From the NCBI GenBank assembly GCA_964525935.1, contig CAZGJZ010000004.1:456872-520871 (forward strand): a stretch of 64,000 bases of DNA, written 5' to 3'. Below, piece by piece: positions 8,749-16,314 of the stretch (the first letter of the stretch is position 1; each line of letters starts with the position of its first letter). The notes under the pieces are model-generated. The model was not told the DNA's origin and made no database searches. It worked only from the letters and a program-made list of their open reading frames with translations. Source of the stretch: UBA2377 sp964525935 (GTDB lineage: Bacteria > Verrucomicrobiota > Verrucomicrobiia > Opitutales > Opitutaceae). Position numbers and translations under genes: made by a program.

Positions 8749-9468
8749 ATGTCTGGAACATCCGACTCTCCCCAAGCCATAATCACCCGCCGGGTGAAGC
8801 GGTTGCGGGCGGCAGTCGTCGCATTGTTGCTGACGGTGATTTTGCTGGGTTCGTTGAGCGCTTATCTGCTGCGTTCGCTGGATCGCGATTACTCGGCGCT
8901 GATCGATCGCAGCGTGCCGGTGCTCAATGAGCTGCGGGTGCTCACGGGCGAGACCTTGTCCGCGCAACGTGCGCTGCTGGCCTCGCTCGCGGCGGTGGAT
9001 GACGAAGGCCGGGTGCGCTCGCTGGTTTACATGGAAGCGCAGATGGCACTGGGCCGGCTGGGGCGGGAGGAACTTATCCGGCGAACAATTTTCAGCGGCG
9101 AAGAGGCGATGCTCCGCGACCTCGCGCGCACGGGTGCGGACTACGAGGCGCTGGGCGCCCAGTTTGTGGCGCTCATGAAAGAGGAGCGCGTGAAGGAGGC
9201 GCAGCAGTTGCGCAATGAGAAGATCAAGGACGTGATCAAAGCCTATCTCGACGAGATCGAGCGGGCGGCAAAATTTGTCGAAGGCGAAAGCCACCGGGCC
9301 CGGGACAGCTTTTCGGGCGCGGTCCAGAGCCAGTCGCGACTCCTGTTGAGCCTGGCGGGACTGCCGATCGCGCTGATGCTGGTGCTGGGGATCGTCGTCG
9401 CCGCGTTTGCCGCGATTGCGCTCATGGTGTTTTTCTGGAGCGAACCGGAAAACGGTTCGGCAAACTAA
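8749..9468 (+). CDS. Four-helix-bundle (MCP-type) membrane sensor-like protein, 239 aa
   Basis: From ATG 8749 (MSGTSDSPQAIITRRVKRL), preceded by CCGGAG. It has one N-terminal membrane helix (AAVVALLLTVILLGSLSAYLL), a periplasmic helical bundle of about 150 residues with the 4HB_MCP pattern (YSALIDRSVPVLNELRVLTGETLSAQRALLASLA), a second helix (LLSLAGLPIALMLVLGIVVAAFAAIALMVFFW), and almost no cytoplasmic tail. No HAMP, kinase or methyl-accepting domain follows, so it is either a stand-alone ligand-binding membrane protein or needs a partner. It overlaps nothing and stops 20 bp before the convergent peptidase. Confidence 0.7.
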   Translation: MSGTSDSPQAIITRRVKRLRAAVVALLLTVILLGSLSAYLLRSLDRDYSALIDRSVPVLNELRVLTGETLSAQRALLASLAAVDDEGRVRSLVYMEAQMALGRLGREELIRRTIFSGEEAMLRDLARTGADYEALGAQFVALMKEERVKEAQQLRNEKIKDVIKAYLDEIERAAKFVEGESHRARDSFSGAVQSQSRLLLSLAGLPIALMLVLGIVVAAFAAIALMVFFWSEPENGSAN

Positions 9469-9487
9469 GTGCACCGGCTGCGCCGGC

Positions 9488-10759
9488 TCAGAGCGTTTTG
9501 GGAATGGCGGCGGTTAGGTTTTCGGGCGCACCGGCGGTCACGACCACGTTGTCCTCGATACGCACGCCGCCGAGCGCGAGGTGTTGCTCGACGAGCGGCC
9601 AGTTGACGCAGTCGCGGTAACGTTCGCGACGGACGGGATCGTTGAGCAGTTCGGGGATGAAATACAGGCCGGGCTCGACCGTGACGACGTAGCCTTCGGC
9701 GAGCGGCAGGTCCATCCGCAGCGTGCGCAGGCACGGGCGCGGGTCCTTGGCGCGACCGGGCAGGAGGCCGCCGGCGTCGCGCACGCCGAGTCCGACCATG
9801 TGGCCGAGACCGTGCGGAAAAAACAGCGTGTGCGCCTCCTGTTCGACGAGGGACTCGGGCCGGCCGCGCATCACGCCCATCGCGACGAGTCCGCCGACCA
9901 TCTCAACGGCGGCGGCGAGATGCAGGTCGCGCCACTCGGCACCGGGCCGGCAGCGCGCAACGGCGTTTTGCTCCGTGCCGAGGACGATTTGATAAAGGTC
10001 GCGTTGAAACGCCGTGGGCGGGCCGACGACGTAGGTGCGCGTGACATCGGTCACGTAGCGGTCGAGCTCGGCACCGGCGTCGACGAGCACAAAATCACCG
10101 GCCTGCGCGCGGCGTTCGCCGGGCGAAAAATGCAGCACGGCGGAATTGCTGCCGAGACCGACGATGGTGCCGTAGCCGGTGCGCGTGCCACCGTGTCGGA
10201 AAAATTCCGCCTCGAGTTCAACCTGCAGCGCCCGCTCGGTCACGCCGGGCTGGAGCAGGGTGCGGAGTTTGGCGTAGCCGGCGGCCGTCGCCGCAGCGCC
10301 GCGCCGCAGCAGGGCGAGTTCGGCGGCGTCCTTGGGGCGGCGGGCGTGCGTGAAGTATTCGCGGATTTTCGGCGCACGGGCGGGATCGGCGCTCATCCCG
10401 GGCAGCGGGGCGCCGAGCTGGACGATGGGCCGCCCGCGGCGGGCGGCGAGCCACGGGGCGAAATCACTCAGCGGCTCGCCGGGTGGTTGCGTGCGGCCTT
10501 CCCAGATGCGCTCGGCTTCGGTGACTTCCGGGACAAACGACCGCCACGTGCCGTCGCGCGGATCGTGGACGACGACCCCGTGCGGGCACTCCAGGCCGGT
10601 GAGGTAGTAATACTCGCTGTGGGCGCGGAACGGGTAGGTTTGGTCGGAGTTTTCGGGAAGCGGCACCGGTTCACCGGCGGCGACGAGCAAGAGGGCGTCA
10701 TCGAGGGGCAGGGCGGCAGCGAGACGGGTGCGGCGGGCGGCGAGCACGGAGTCGGTCAT
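9488..10759 (-). CDS. M24 family Xaa-Pro aminopeptidase-like metallopeptidase, 423 aa
   Basis: Pita-bread-fold peptidase expected to remove N-terminal residues preceding proline. The N-terminal aminopeptidase-P domain covers ~1-150. Metal ligands fit D227 (LVDAG), D238 (VTDVTRTY), H320 (HGLGHMVGLGVRD), E362 (VEPGLYF) and E402 (RIEDNVVV). The residue matching the third conserved His of the HGLxHxxGxxxH motif is Arg327, a departure from E. coli PepP. I start at ATG 10759 (MTDSVLAARRTRL); the longer open frame upstream contains the palindrome at 10808 and is not family-like. Divergent from the phosphatase gene. Confidence 0.88.
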   Translation of the reverse strand: MTDSVLAARRTRLAAALPLDDALLLVAAGEPVPLPENSDQTYPFRAHSEYYYLTGLECPHGVVVHDPRDGTWRSFVPEVTEAERIWEGRTQPPGEPLSDFAPWLAARRGRPIVQLGAPLPGMSADPARAPKIREYFTHARRPKDAAELALLRRGAAATAAGYAKLRTLLQPGVTERALQVELEAEFFRHGGTRTGYGTIVGLGSNSAVLHFSPGERRAQAGDFVLVDAGAELDRYVTDVTRTYVVGPPTAFQRDLYQIVLGTEQNAVARCRPGAEWRDLHLAAAVEMVGGLVAMGVMRGRPESLVEQEAHTLFFPHGLGHMVGLGVRDAGGLLPGRAKDPRPCLRTLRMDLPLAEGYVVTVEPGLYFIPELLNDPVRRERYRDCVNWPLVEQHLALGGVRIEDNVVVTAGAPENLTAAIPKTL

Positions 10760-10807
10760 GCGTTCACGGTGGAGCGACAGGCGGGTGCAGGCAAAAACTA
10801 AAAAGCC

Positions 10808-10829
10808 CGGTGCCATGCGACTGGCACCG
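10808..10829. repeat. Palindrome CGGTGCC-N8-GGCACCG in a divergent intergenic region
   Basis: Perfect 7-bp arms (10808-10814 and 10823-10829) around ATGCGACT. On the minus strand it is followed by GGGCTTTTTAG. It lies between the start codons of the divergent peptidase and phosphatase genes, so it is not an end-of-gene terminator for either. It could be an operator, an attenuator or a dispersed repeat. Confidence 0.55.
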
Positions 10830-10906
10830 TTTCGCCGCCGCGATTTAACCGTCGGACCGCGAAATTGGGTTTCACATCCGCGGCGGTGCGGCGCAGGGTG
10901 GCGGGC

Positions 10907-12589
10907 ATGCTGCCAAAAACCCTGCGCTGGCTGTGTGTGTGGTCGTTGGTTTCTCCCGTCTGGCTGCTGGCGGAGTCCGCTGCGCCCGCGGTCAGGACGC
11001 CACCGCGGCTCGCGGTGGTCATTAGCATCGATCAGTTCCGTTACGATTATCTGGACCGGTTTGCGGCGGTGTTTGCGCCGGACGGTTTCCGGCGGCTGCG
11101 GGAGCAGGGGATTGATTTTCGCGACTGCCACTACCGGCACGGCATCACCAAGACCGCGCCCGGCCACGCGCTGATGTTGAGCGGTGTGCACGCCAATGTG
11201 AGCGGCATCGTCGGCAACGAATGGACCGACCGCACGACCTGGCTGTCGGTCAACAACGTCGAGGACATCGATGCGCCCCTGGTGGGCGCCGAGCATCGCG
11301 CGGGCCTGGCGGCGGGTGGCGTGCTGGAGGCGAAGTCGGGCCGGTCGCCGCGGAATTTCAACGCCACCACGGTCGGTGATGAATTGAAGCTACGGAATGG
11401 CGCGAACTCCCGCGTCATCTCGGTGGCGAACAAGGACCGCTCGGCGATCCTGATGGGCGGACGGCTGGCGGATGCGGCGTATTGGGTCGACCGCGGGCGG
11501 TTCGTGACCTCGCGTTACTACCGCGCGGCGCTGCCGGATTGGGCGGCGGCCTTTAACGCCGAGGGCCGCGTGGAGAAGAAGTTTGGCCGCGTGTGGGATC
11601 GACTGCTGGCACCGGAGATTTACGAGAGACTCGCGGGTCCCGACGCCGCCGCGGGCGAGAATCCCGGCGCGATCGGGTTGACGTTCCCTCGCAAGATCGA
11701 CGGCGGCAAACCGGAGATCGGCAATGAATTCTACGGCGCCTACTCGCAGTCGCCCGGCTACAGCGAACTGCTCGCAGCGTTTGCCAAGACGGCGGTGAAA
11801 GCGGAGCAGCTCGGCCACCATGCGGCGACGGATCTGTTGTGCATCGGGTTTTCGCAGATCGACCACGTGGGGCATTCGTTCGGGCCGGACAGCCAGGAAA
11901 TCATGGATGCGATCCTGCGCCTCGATCGCGTGCTGGCGGATTTGCTGCACTTCCTCGATGCGGAGGTCGGTGCGGGCAACTATGTCGTCGTCGTCACGGC
12001 GGACCATGGGGTGGCGCCGTTGCCGGAGCGGTTGCAGGCGATGAACCGCGGCATCGACTGCGGGCGGCCGGTGGGGGCGGATTTTACCCGCGCGGTGGAG
12101 GAAGGGCTCACGGCGCAGTTCGGCGCGCTGCCCGCGCCGCTCTATTGGGTGATGCGCGACGGCTCGGCGTTTCATTTTCGCCCGGAAGCCCTACAGGCGA
12201 AAAAGCTCACGATCGCGCAGGCGGGCGAGGTGGCGCGCACGGCGCTGCTAACCCGGCCCGAAATGCTGTCGGTTTACACGCGCGAGGATTTTGTCTCGGG
12301 CCGGCCGCTCGATCATATCGGCGAAATGCTGCGGCTCAGTTTCCATCCGGCACGCAGTCCCGATGTGTTGTATGTCGTGAAACCGTTTTGGGTGGAGGCC
12401 GGAAAGCTCGGCTCAACGCACGGCACGCCGTTCAACTACGACACGCATGTGCCGCTGCTCTGGTATGGCGCCGGCCTGCCGGCGGTGGTGCACCCCGAAC
12501 CCGTGGGGGTGGATGATCTCGCGCCGACGCTGAGCGGCATCCTCGGCCTGGCTTCGCCGCCGCAGGCGCTGGGGCGGAAGCTGTTTTGA
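10907..12589 (+). CDS. PafA-like alkaline phosphatase family protein, 560 aa
   Basis: Exported phosphomonoesterase of the alkaline-phosphatase superfamily (nucleotide pyrophosphatase/PafA branch). Start ATG 10907 gives a signal peptide (TLRWLCVWSLVSPVWLLAESA). The first metal Asp lies in VVISIDQFRYDYLDRF; the catalytic Thr is in GITKTAPGHALMLSG, matching the TGPGHA motif of PafA. The remaining metal ligands are in GFSQIDHVGHSFGPDSQE and VVVTADHGVAPLPE, with the last His in KLGSTHGTPFNYDTHVPLL. Length is normal. It would release phosphate from organic phosphate outside the cytoplasm. The 3' end abuts a hairpin shared with the convergent lactonase. Confidence 0.9.
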   Translation: MLPKTLRWLCVWSLVSPVWLLAESAAPAVRTPPRLAVVISIDQFRYDYLDRFAAVFAPDGFRRLREQGIDFRDCHYRHGITKTAPGHALMLSGVHANVSGIVGNEWTDRTTWLSVNNVEDIDAPLVGAEHRAGLAAGGVLEAKSGRSPRNFNATTVGDELKLRNGANSRVISVANKDRSAILMGGRLADAAYWVDRGRFVTSRYYRAALPDWAAAFNAEGRVEKKFGRVWDRLLAPEIYERLAGPDAAAGENPGAIGLTFPRKIDGGKPEIGNEFYGAYSQSPGYSELLAAFAKTAVKAEQLGHHAATDLLCIGFSQIDHVGHSFGPDSQEIMDAILRLDRVLADLLHFLDAEVGAGNYVVVVTADHGVAPLPERLQAMNRGIDCGRPVGADFTRAVEEGLTAQFGALPAPLYWVMRDGSAFHFRPEALQAKKLTIAQAGEVARTALLTRPEMLSVYTREDFVSGRPLDHIGEMLRLSFHPARSPDVLYVVKPFWVEAGKLGSTHGTPFNYDTHVPLLWYGAGLPAVVHPEPVGVDDLAPTLSGILGLASPPQALGRKLF

Positions 12590-12601
12590 GATTCGGCGCC
12601 A

Positions 12602-12621
12602 GGGCGCAGCAAGCTGCGCCC
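12602..12621. terminator. Perfect 9-bp hairpin between convergent genes
   Basis: GGGCGCAGC-AA-GCTGCGCCC, followed by CTACTTT on the plus strand. It touches the stop codon of the lactonase (12622) and is 12 bp after the phosphatase stop. It is probably a bidirectional terminator, though the U-tract is weak. Confidence 0.6.
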
Positions 12622-13497
12622 CTACTTTCCTAAGGCCAGCTTGGACGGTGGGCGGGTGATGCCGGTGGTCGGCAGCGTGGCGACGAAGATCCCGCCGGCG
12701 GGGCAGTAGCCGGGATCGGTTTCGCCGCGGGCGGAGGTGATGAAGAGTTTTTTGCCGTCGGCGCCGCCGAAGCAGCACGAGGTCACGCGGGACGCGGCGA
12801 CGGAAATCTCGGCGAGCACCTTGCCGTCGGCGCCGTGGTGGCGGAGGCGGTGGCCGTCCCAGCGGGCGGACCAGATGTCGCCAGCGGAGTCGACGCAGAG
12901 CCCGTCGCAGGTGCCTTCGTCGTCGAGGTTGGCGGCATAGAAGACGCGGCGGTTGGTGAGGGCGCCGGTCGCGGCGTCGTAGTCGAAGGCGTAGATGTGG
13001 TTGGTCGTGGAGCAGGTCCAGTAGAACGTTTTTCCATCGGGCGAGATGCCCATGCCGTTGGAGACGCCGGTGCCGCGGAAGAGCAGGTGCACGGAGCCGT
13101 CGAGGTCGAAGCGGAAGAGGCCGCCGCTCTGCGGGGTCTTGCCGATGGTGCCGGCGTAAACGCGGCCGGCGGGATCGGCCATCACGTCGTTGAAGCGTTC
13201 GGTGCCAGCGTCGGTGAACGTGCGCACCGAGCGGCAGGCGCCGGTGTCGGGGTCGAAGCGGGCGACGTCATTGATGCGGAAAAGCAGCAGGGCGCCATCG
13301 GCCTCGAGGGTAAAACCGCCGACGGTCGGGCCTTGGTAGATGCGCTTCGCGTCGGCGGTGGGTTCGTGCCAGGCGTGCAGTTCACCGGAGATGATGTCGG
13401 TCCAGAAAAGAGTTTGGCGGCGGGCGTCCCAGAGCGGATTTTCACCGAGCTGGCAATGGATCGGCACCAACAGTTTGGCAGCAGGCGTGGTCGTCAT
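12622..13497 (-). CDS. SMP-30/gluconolactonase/LRE family protein, 291 aa
   Basis: Six-bladed beta-propeller hydrolase expected to open sugar lactones to aldonic acids in the cytoplasm (no signal peptide). The first metal Glu is in QLGENPLWD (~residue 20); the family blades GVSNGMGISPDGKTFYWTCS and GTCDGLCVDSAGDIWSARWDG supply the Asn and Asp ligands. It ends 3' of an SDR in the same orientation with a 27-bp gap, and downstream of an enolase-superfamily dehydratase. This suggests an oxidative sugar pathway of dehydrogenase, lactonase and dehydratase. The exact sugar is unknown. Confidence 0.88.
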   Translation of the reverse strand: MTTTPAAKLLVPIHCQLGENPLWDARRQTLFWTDIISGELHAWHEPTADAKRIYQGPTVGGFTLEADGALLLFRINDVARFDPDTGACRSVRTFTDAGTERFNDVMADPAGRVYAGTIGKTPQSGGLFRFDLDGSVHLLFRGTGVSNGMGISPDGKTFYWTCSTTNHIYAFDYDAATGALTNRRVFYAANLDDEGTCDGLCVDSAGDIWSARWDGHRLRHHGADGKVLAEISVAASRVTSCCFGGADGKKLFITSARGETDPGYCPAGGIFVATLPTTGITRPPSKLALGK

Positions 13498-13524
13498 CGT
13501 GGAAGGGTTGAAGCGGAAACAGTT

Positions 13525-14304
13525 TCACTCAAGCAGCCAGCCGCCGTCGACCACGCAGTTGTGGCCGGTGGAGGCACGGCTGACGTTGCTCAGGTAAAAC
13601 AAAATGTGATTGGCGACGTCATGCGGCTGGAGACGGAGCGGGAGTGACTGCACACCGGCGAGGTAATCGAGATGCTTGGCGGTGTCGGGGCCGGAGAAAT
13701 ATTCCGCGACCTGGCGCTCGGTGAAAATCCAGCCGGGTGAGACGGCGTTGATGCGGATGCCGTCGCGGCCGAGTTCGCGGGCAAGGCCGGTGGTGAGCCC
13801 GAGGATGCCGGCCTTGGTCGTGGAATAGATCGAGCGCTTGGGCACGCCGAGCCGGTAGTTGATCGAGGAGACGTTGACGATCGCGCGGCCGCTGCCGGCG
13901 CGAAGAAGATCGAGACTCGCGCGGATGACGAGGTAGTAGGCGCGCAGGTTGAGATCGACGAGCTTGTCCCACTCGGCGGCATCGCCGGCGGCGAGCGAGA
14001 GCTTGGGATCGGCGCCGGCGACGTTCACGACGTAATCGAGTGAAGTGGCCCGGCTCCGCAGCGTGGCAAAGGCGCGGTCGATCGCGGCGGGATCGCGGAG
14101 GTCACAGGGCAGGACGAAGAACGCAGGGTGCGAGAGCGCGGGCGTGTCGAGCGAGAGGCCGTAGCACGTGGCGCCATTGGCGAGGAGGGCCTCGATGGTG
14201 GCGAGGCCGATGCCGGCGGAGGCGCCGGTGACGAGGGCGATCTTGCCGCGGAGATCGGGCAAGTGCAGCGCCGGTGCGGGCGAGGATTCGAGTTTCGCGG
14301 GCAT
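13525..14304 (-). CDS. SDR-family NAD(P)-dependent oxidoreductase, 259 aa
   Basis: Classical short-chain dehydrogenase. The cofactor motif TGASAGIG is at ~residues 26-33, NVAGA replaces the usual NNAG, and the active site is Ser in VNVSSINYR with YSTTK (Tyr-x-x-x-Lys). The C-terminus GHNCVVDGGWLLE is typical. No membrane segment. It precedes the lactonase by 27 bp in a probable two-gene transcript and follows the galactonate-dehydratase-like gene. A likely role is oxidising a sugar to its lactone; this rests on context, since SDR sequence does not fix the substrate. Confidence 0.85.
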   Translation of the reverse strand: MPAKLESSPAPALHLPDLRGKIALVTGASAGIGLATIEALLANGATCYGLSLDTPALSHPAFFVLPCDLRDPAAIDRAFATLRSRATSLDYVVNVAGADPKLSLAAGDAAEWDKLVDLNLRAYYLVIRASLDLLRAGSGRAIVNVSSINYRLGVPKRSIYSTTKAGILGLTTGLARELGRDGIRINAVSPGWIFTERQVAEYFSGPDTAKHLDYLAGVQSLPLRLQPHDVANHILFYLSNVSRASTGHNCVVDGGWLLE

Positions 14305-14322
14305 GGATCAGTAAACGGAATG

Positions 14323-14410
14323 GCCGCAAAAAGGCGCAGAAGGCGCAAAGAAAATGCCGTTGTCGTCGATCATGGTTTTCTTGGTGTGCTTCGGGCTCTT
14401 CGTGGTGAAA
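14323..14410. repeat. Two purine-rich dispersed repeats between dehydratase and SDR
   Basis: 14323-14354 has the pattern GCAAAAAGGCGCAGAAGGCGCAAAG. 14376-14410 read on the minus strand is a degenerate CACGAAGA/CACCAAGA iteration. Together they fill most of the 116-bp gap in the sugar-acid cluster. Neither codes for protein. They break the operon spacing, so the dehydratase may be transcribed separately from the SDR-lactonase pair. Confidence 0.55.
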
Positions 14411-14420
14411 AGACTGCTGA

Positions 14421-15599
14421 TCACCAGTCGACGACTGAGCCGTCGGGGGCGTAGCTGCGACGGGGAACTTCCTGCTCGAAGGGATGCTTGGCGATCGCGT
14501 CCTCGTTGATCTCGACGCCGAGGCCGGGGCGGGAACTCGGGCGGACGATGCGACCCTTCTTCTCGACGGTGAAACCCCAGTTCACGATCTCGTCGCGCCA
14601 TGGCACGTCCTGGTGGACGGCTTCGCAGATGAGGTAGTTGGGCGTGGCGAAACCGAACTCAATCGACGCCGCGGTGCTGACGGGACCCTGCGGGTTGTGC
14701 GGGGCGACGGCGACGCCGTAGGCATTGGCCATCGCGGCGATGCGGCGCGCTTCGCTGAGGCCGCCGCAATGCGTGATGTCGGGTTGGATGATGCTGGCGG
14801 CGCCGAGCTCAAGCAGGCGCTTGAAAGCAAACTGTGAGACCATGCGCTCACCCGTGGCGATGGGCGTGGACACGGCGTGCTGCACGGCGGCGATGCCTTC
14901 CATGTGCTCGGGCCAGCATGGCTCCTCGAAGAAGTAGAGGCCGTAGGGCTCGAGCGCCTTGGCGAAGATGAGGCCCATGCGCGGCGAGGGACGCGCGTGG
15001 CAATCGACCATGATGTCGATGCTGTCACCGACGGCCTCGCGCATCGCGGCGACGCAGGCCTCGGCGAATTTCACCGGACGCAGGCCCTCGATCATCATCT
15101 GCTCGGGGACGGGCATGGACTTGAACGCGGTGAAGCCATCGGCGACGGCCTGGCGGGCGAGGTCGCCGAAGCGCTTGGCCTCGTTGACGGGCGTCTCGTA
15201 AAAATCCTCCATGCGCCCGCCGCCGAGGTGGCAGTAGAGCCGCACGTAGTCGCGCACGCGGCCACCCCAGAGCTGGTGGCAGGGGACGCCGAGGGATTTG
15301 CCCAGGATGTCCCAGAGCGCGAGGTCGATGCCGGCGATGGCGGTGCCGCGGACCGCGTCGTTGCCGTGCCAGAAGTGCTGACGATACATCGTCTGCCAGA
15401 GGTATTCGATGCGGAGCGGGTCCTCGCCGACGAGGAGCTGGGCGAGATCCTCAATGGCGCCGACGACGCCGCGCGTGTGCCATTCGAGGGTGGCTTCGCC
15501 CCAGCCGAAGAGGCCGGGTTCGTCGGTGACGACTTTGACGAAAATCCAATTGCGCATCCGCGCGTGACACACCCGGGTCTCAATCCGCGTAATTTTCAT
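14421..15599 (-). CDS. Enolase-superfamily sugar-acid dehydratase (D-galactonate dehydratase-like), 392 aa
   Basis: Mandelate racemase/muconate lactonizing enzyme fold. The metal ligands and bases follow the GalD pattern: VDCHARPSPR (Asp and the general-acid His), FFEEPCWPEH (Glu), ATGERM (Glu) and VAPHNPQGPVSTAA (catalytic His). Members dehydrate aldonic acids to 2-keto-3-deoxy acids in the cytoplasm. It is the first gene of a minus-strand set with an SDR and an SMP-30 lactonase, which would supply the aldonate. The family contains many substrates, so galactonate itself is only the nearest guess. Confidence 0.85.
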   Translation of the reverse strand: MKITRIETRVCHARMRNWIFVKVVTDEPGLFGWGEATLEWHTRGVVGAIEDLAQLLVGEDPLRIEYLWQTMYRQHFWHGNDAVRGTAIAGIDLALWDILGKSLGVPCHQLWGGRVRDYVRLYCHLGGGRMEDFYETPVNEAKRFGDLARQAVADGFTAFKSMPVPEQMMIEGLRPVKFAEACVAAMREAVGDSIDIMVDCHARPSPRMGLIFAKALEPYGLYFFEEPCWPEHMEGIAAVQHAVSTPIATGERMVSQFAFKRLLELGAASIIQPDITHCGGLSEARRIAAMANAYGVAVAPHNPQGPVSTAASIEFGFATPNYLICEAVHQDVPWRDEIVNWGFTVEKKGRIVRPSSRPGLGVEINEDAIAKHPFEQEVPRRSYAPDGSVVDW

Positions 15600-15752
15600 G
15601 GGGCGGGGTAGGAGGATGTCGGGCGGTGGGGAGGGTCAACGGTAAAGCGGGCCACAGGCAAGTGACTGGCTAAAGCACTGCGCGCTTGTCTAGGACGGCA
15701 GCTACAATAGCTCTTAAATCCTCAGTCTTCCCCTGCTTAGCGCGCCTTAACC

Positions 15753-16259
15753 ATGCAATTTCTCATGCATCCGATTCGCTTCCTGTTGGGTTGTTTGTTG
15801 GCGGTGCTTTTGTCCGCCTGTGATAAAGGACGTGACTCACGTGACGAGAATTACGCTGCGGTGGCGGCCGAAGATGCGGCGATGAATGCGGCCATCGCAC
15901 AGGCCAAAGAGACGTTTCCACAATTTTTAGCTGCGCTCCGCAGTCAGAAGCTCACGCAGCGCAACTTCGCCTTGAAGAAACCGTATGCCGTGGCTGAGGG
16001 CGGCCACGAGCATATGTGGATTGAAAGGATCAAGGAAGTTGATGGTGGGTTCGAAGGGATTGTCGCCAACGAAGCTTACGATACAAAATTGGTCAGCTTT
16101 GGCCAACGGGTGCGTCTATCGGCGGAAGAGATATCCGATTGGAAGTATGTCGATGACGATGTTTTGGTGGGCGGTTATACGATCCGCTATTTTGTCGACC
16201 GGCTTAGCCCGGAGGAAAAGCGAGCTTTGGAGGAGCAGGCAGGTTTCAAAATCCAGTGA
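15753..16259 (+). CDS. DUF2314 lipoprotein, 168 aa
   Basis: The signal sequence ends in a lipobox (VLLSACDKG), so a lipid-anchored periplasmic protein is expected. The rest matches the DUF2314/YegJ pattern: HMWIERIKEVDGGFEGIVANEA, GQRVRLSAEEISDWKYVDDD and GGYTIRYFVDRL. Function of the family is unknown. Base composition is visibly less GC-rich than the neighbours. It is convergent with the dehydrogenase fusion, with a hairpin in between, and its upstream 150 bp is shared with the divergent dehydratase gene. Confidence 0.8.
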   Translation: MQFLMHPIRFLLGCLLAVLLSACDKGRDSRDENYAAVAAEDAAMNAAIAQAKETFPQFLAALRSQKLTQRNFALKKPYAVAEGGHEHMWIERIKEVDGGFEGIVANEAYDTKLVSFGQRVRLSAEEISDWKYVDDDVLVGGYTIRYFVDRLSPEEKRALEEQAGFKIQ

Positions 16260-16267
16260 CGCAAATT

Positions 16268-16289
16268 TCGCGAAGGCATTACTTCGCGA
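16268..16289. terminator. Hairpin between convergent genes
   Basis: TCGCGAAG (16268-16275), loop GCATTA, CTTCGCGA (16282-16289): perfect 8-bp stem. There is no strong U-tract in either direction. It lies 9 bp after the DUF2314 stop and 26 bp from the dehydrogenase stop; probably a shared terminator. Confidence 0.5.
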
Positions 16290-16314
16290 GACAGTGCCTG
16301 CCTGGGGGCGGAGT

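Noticed and set aside
10760..11296. N-terminal extension of the M24 peptidase (602-codon frame)
   Set aside because: The extra part overlaps the divergent phosphatase and a palindrome, and is not M24-like.
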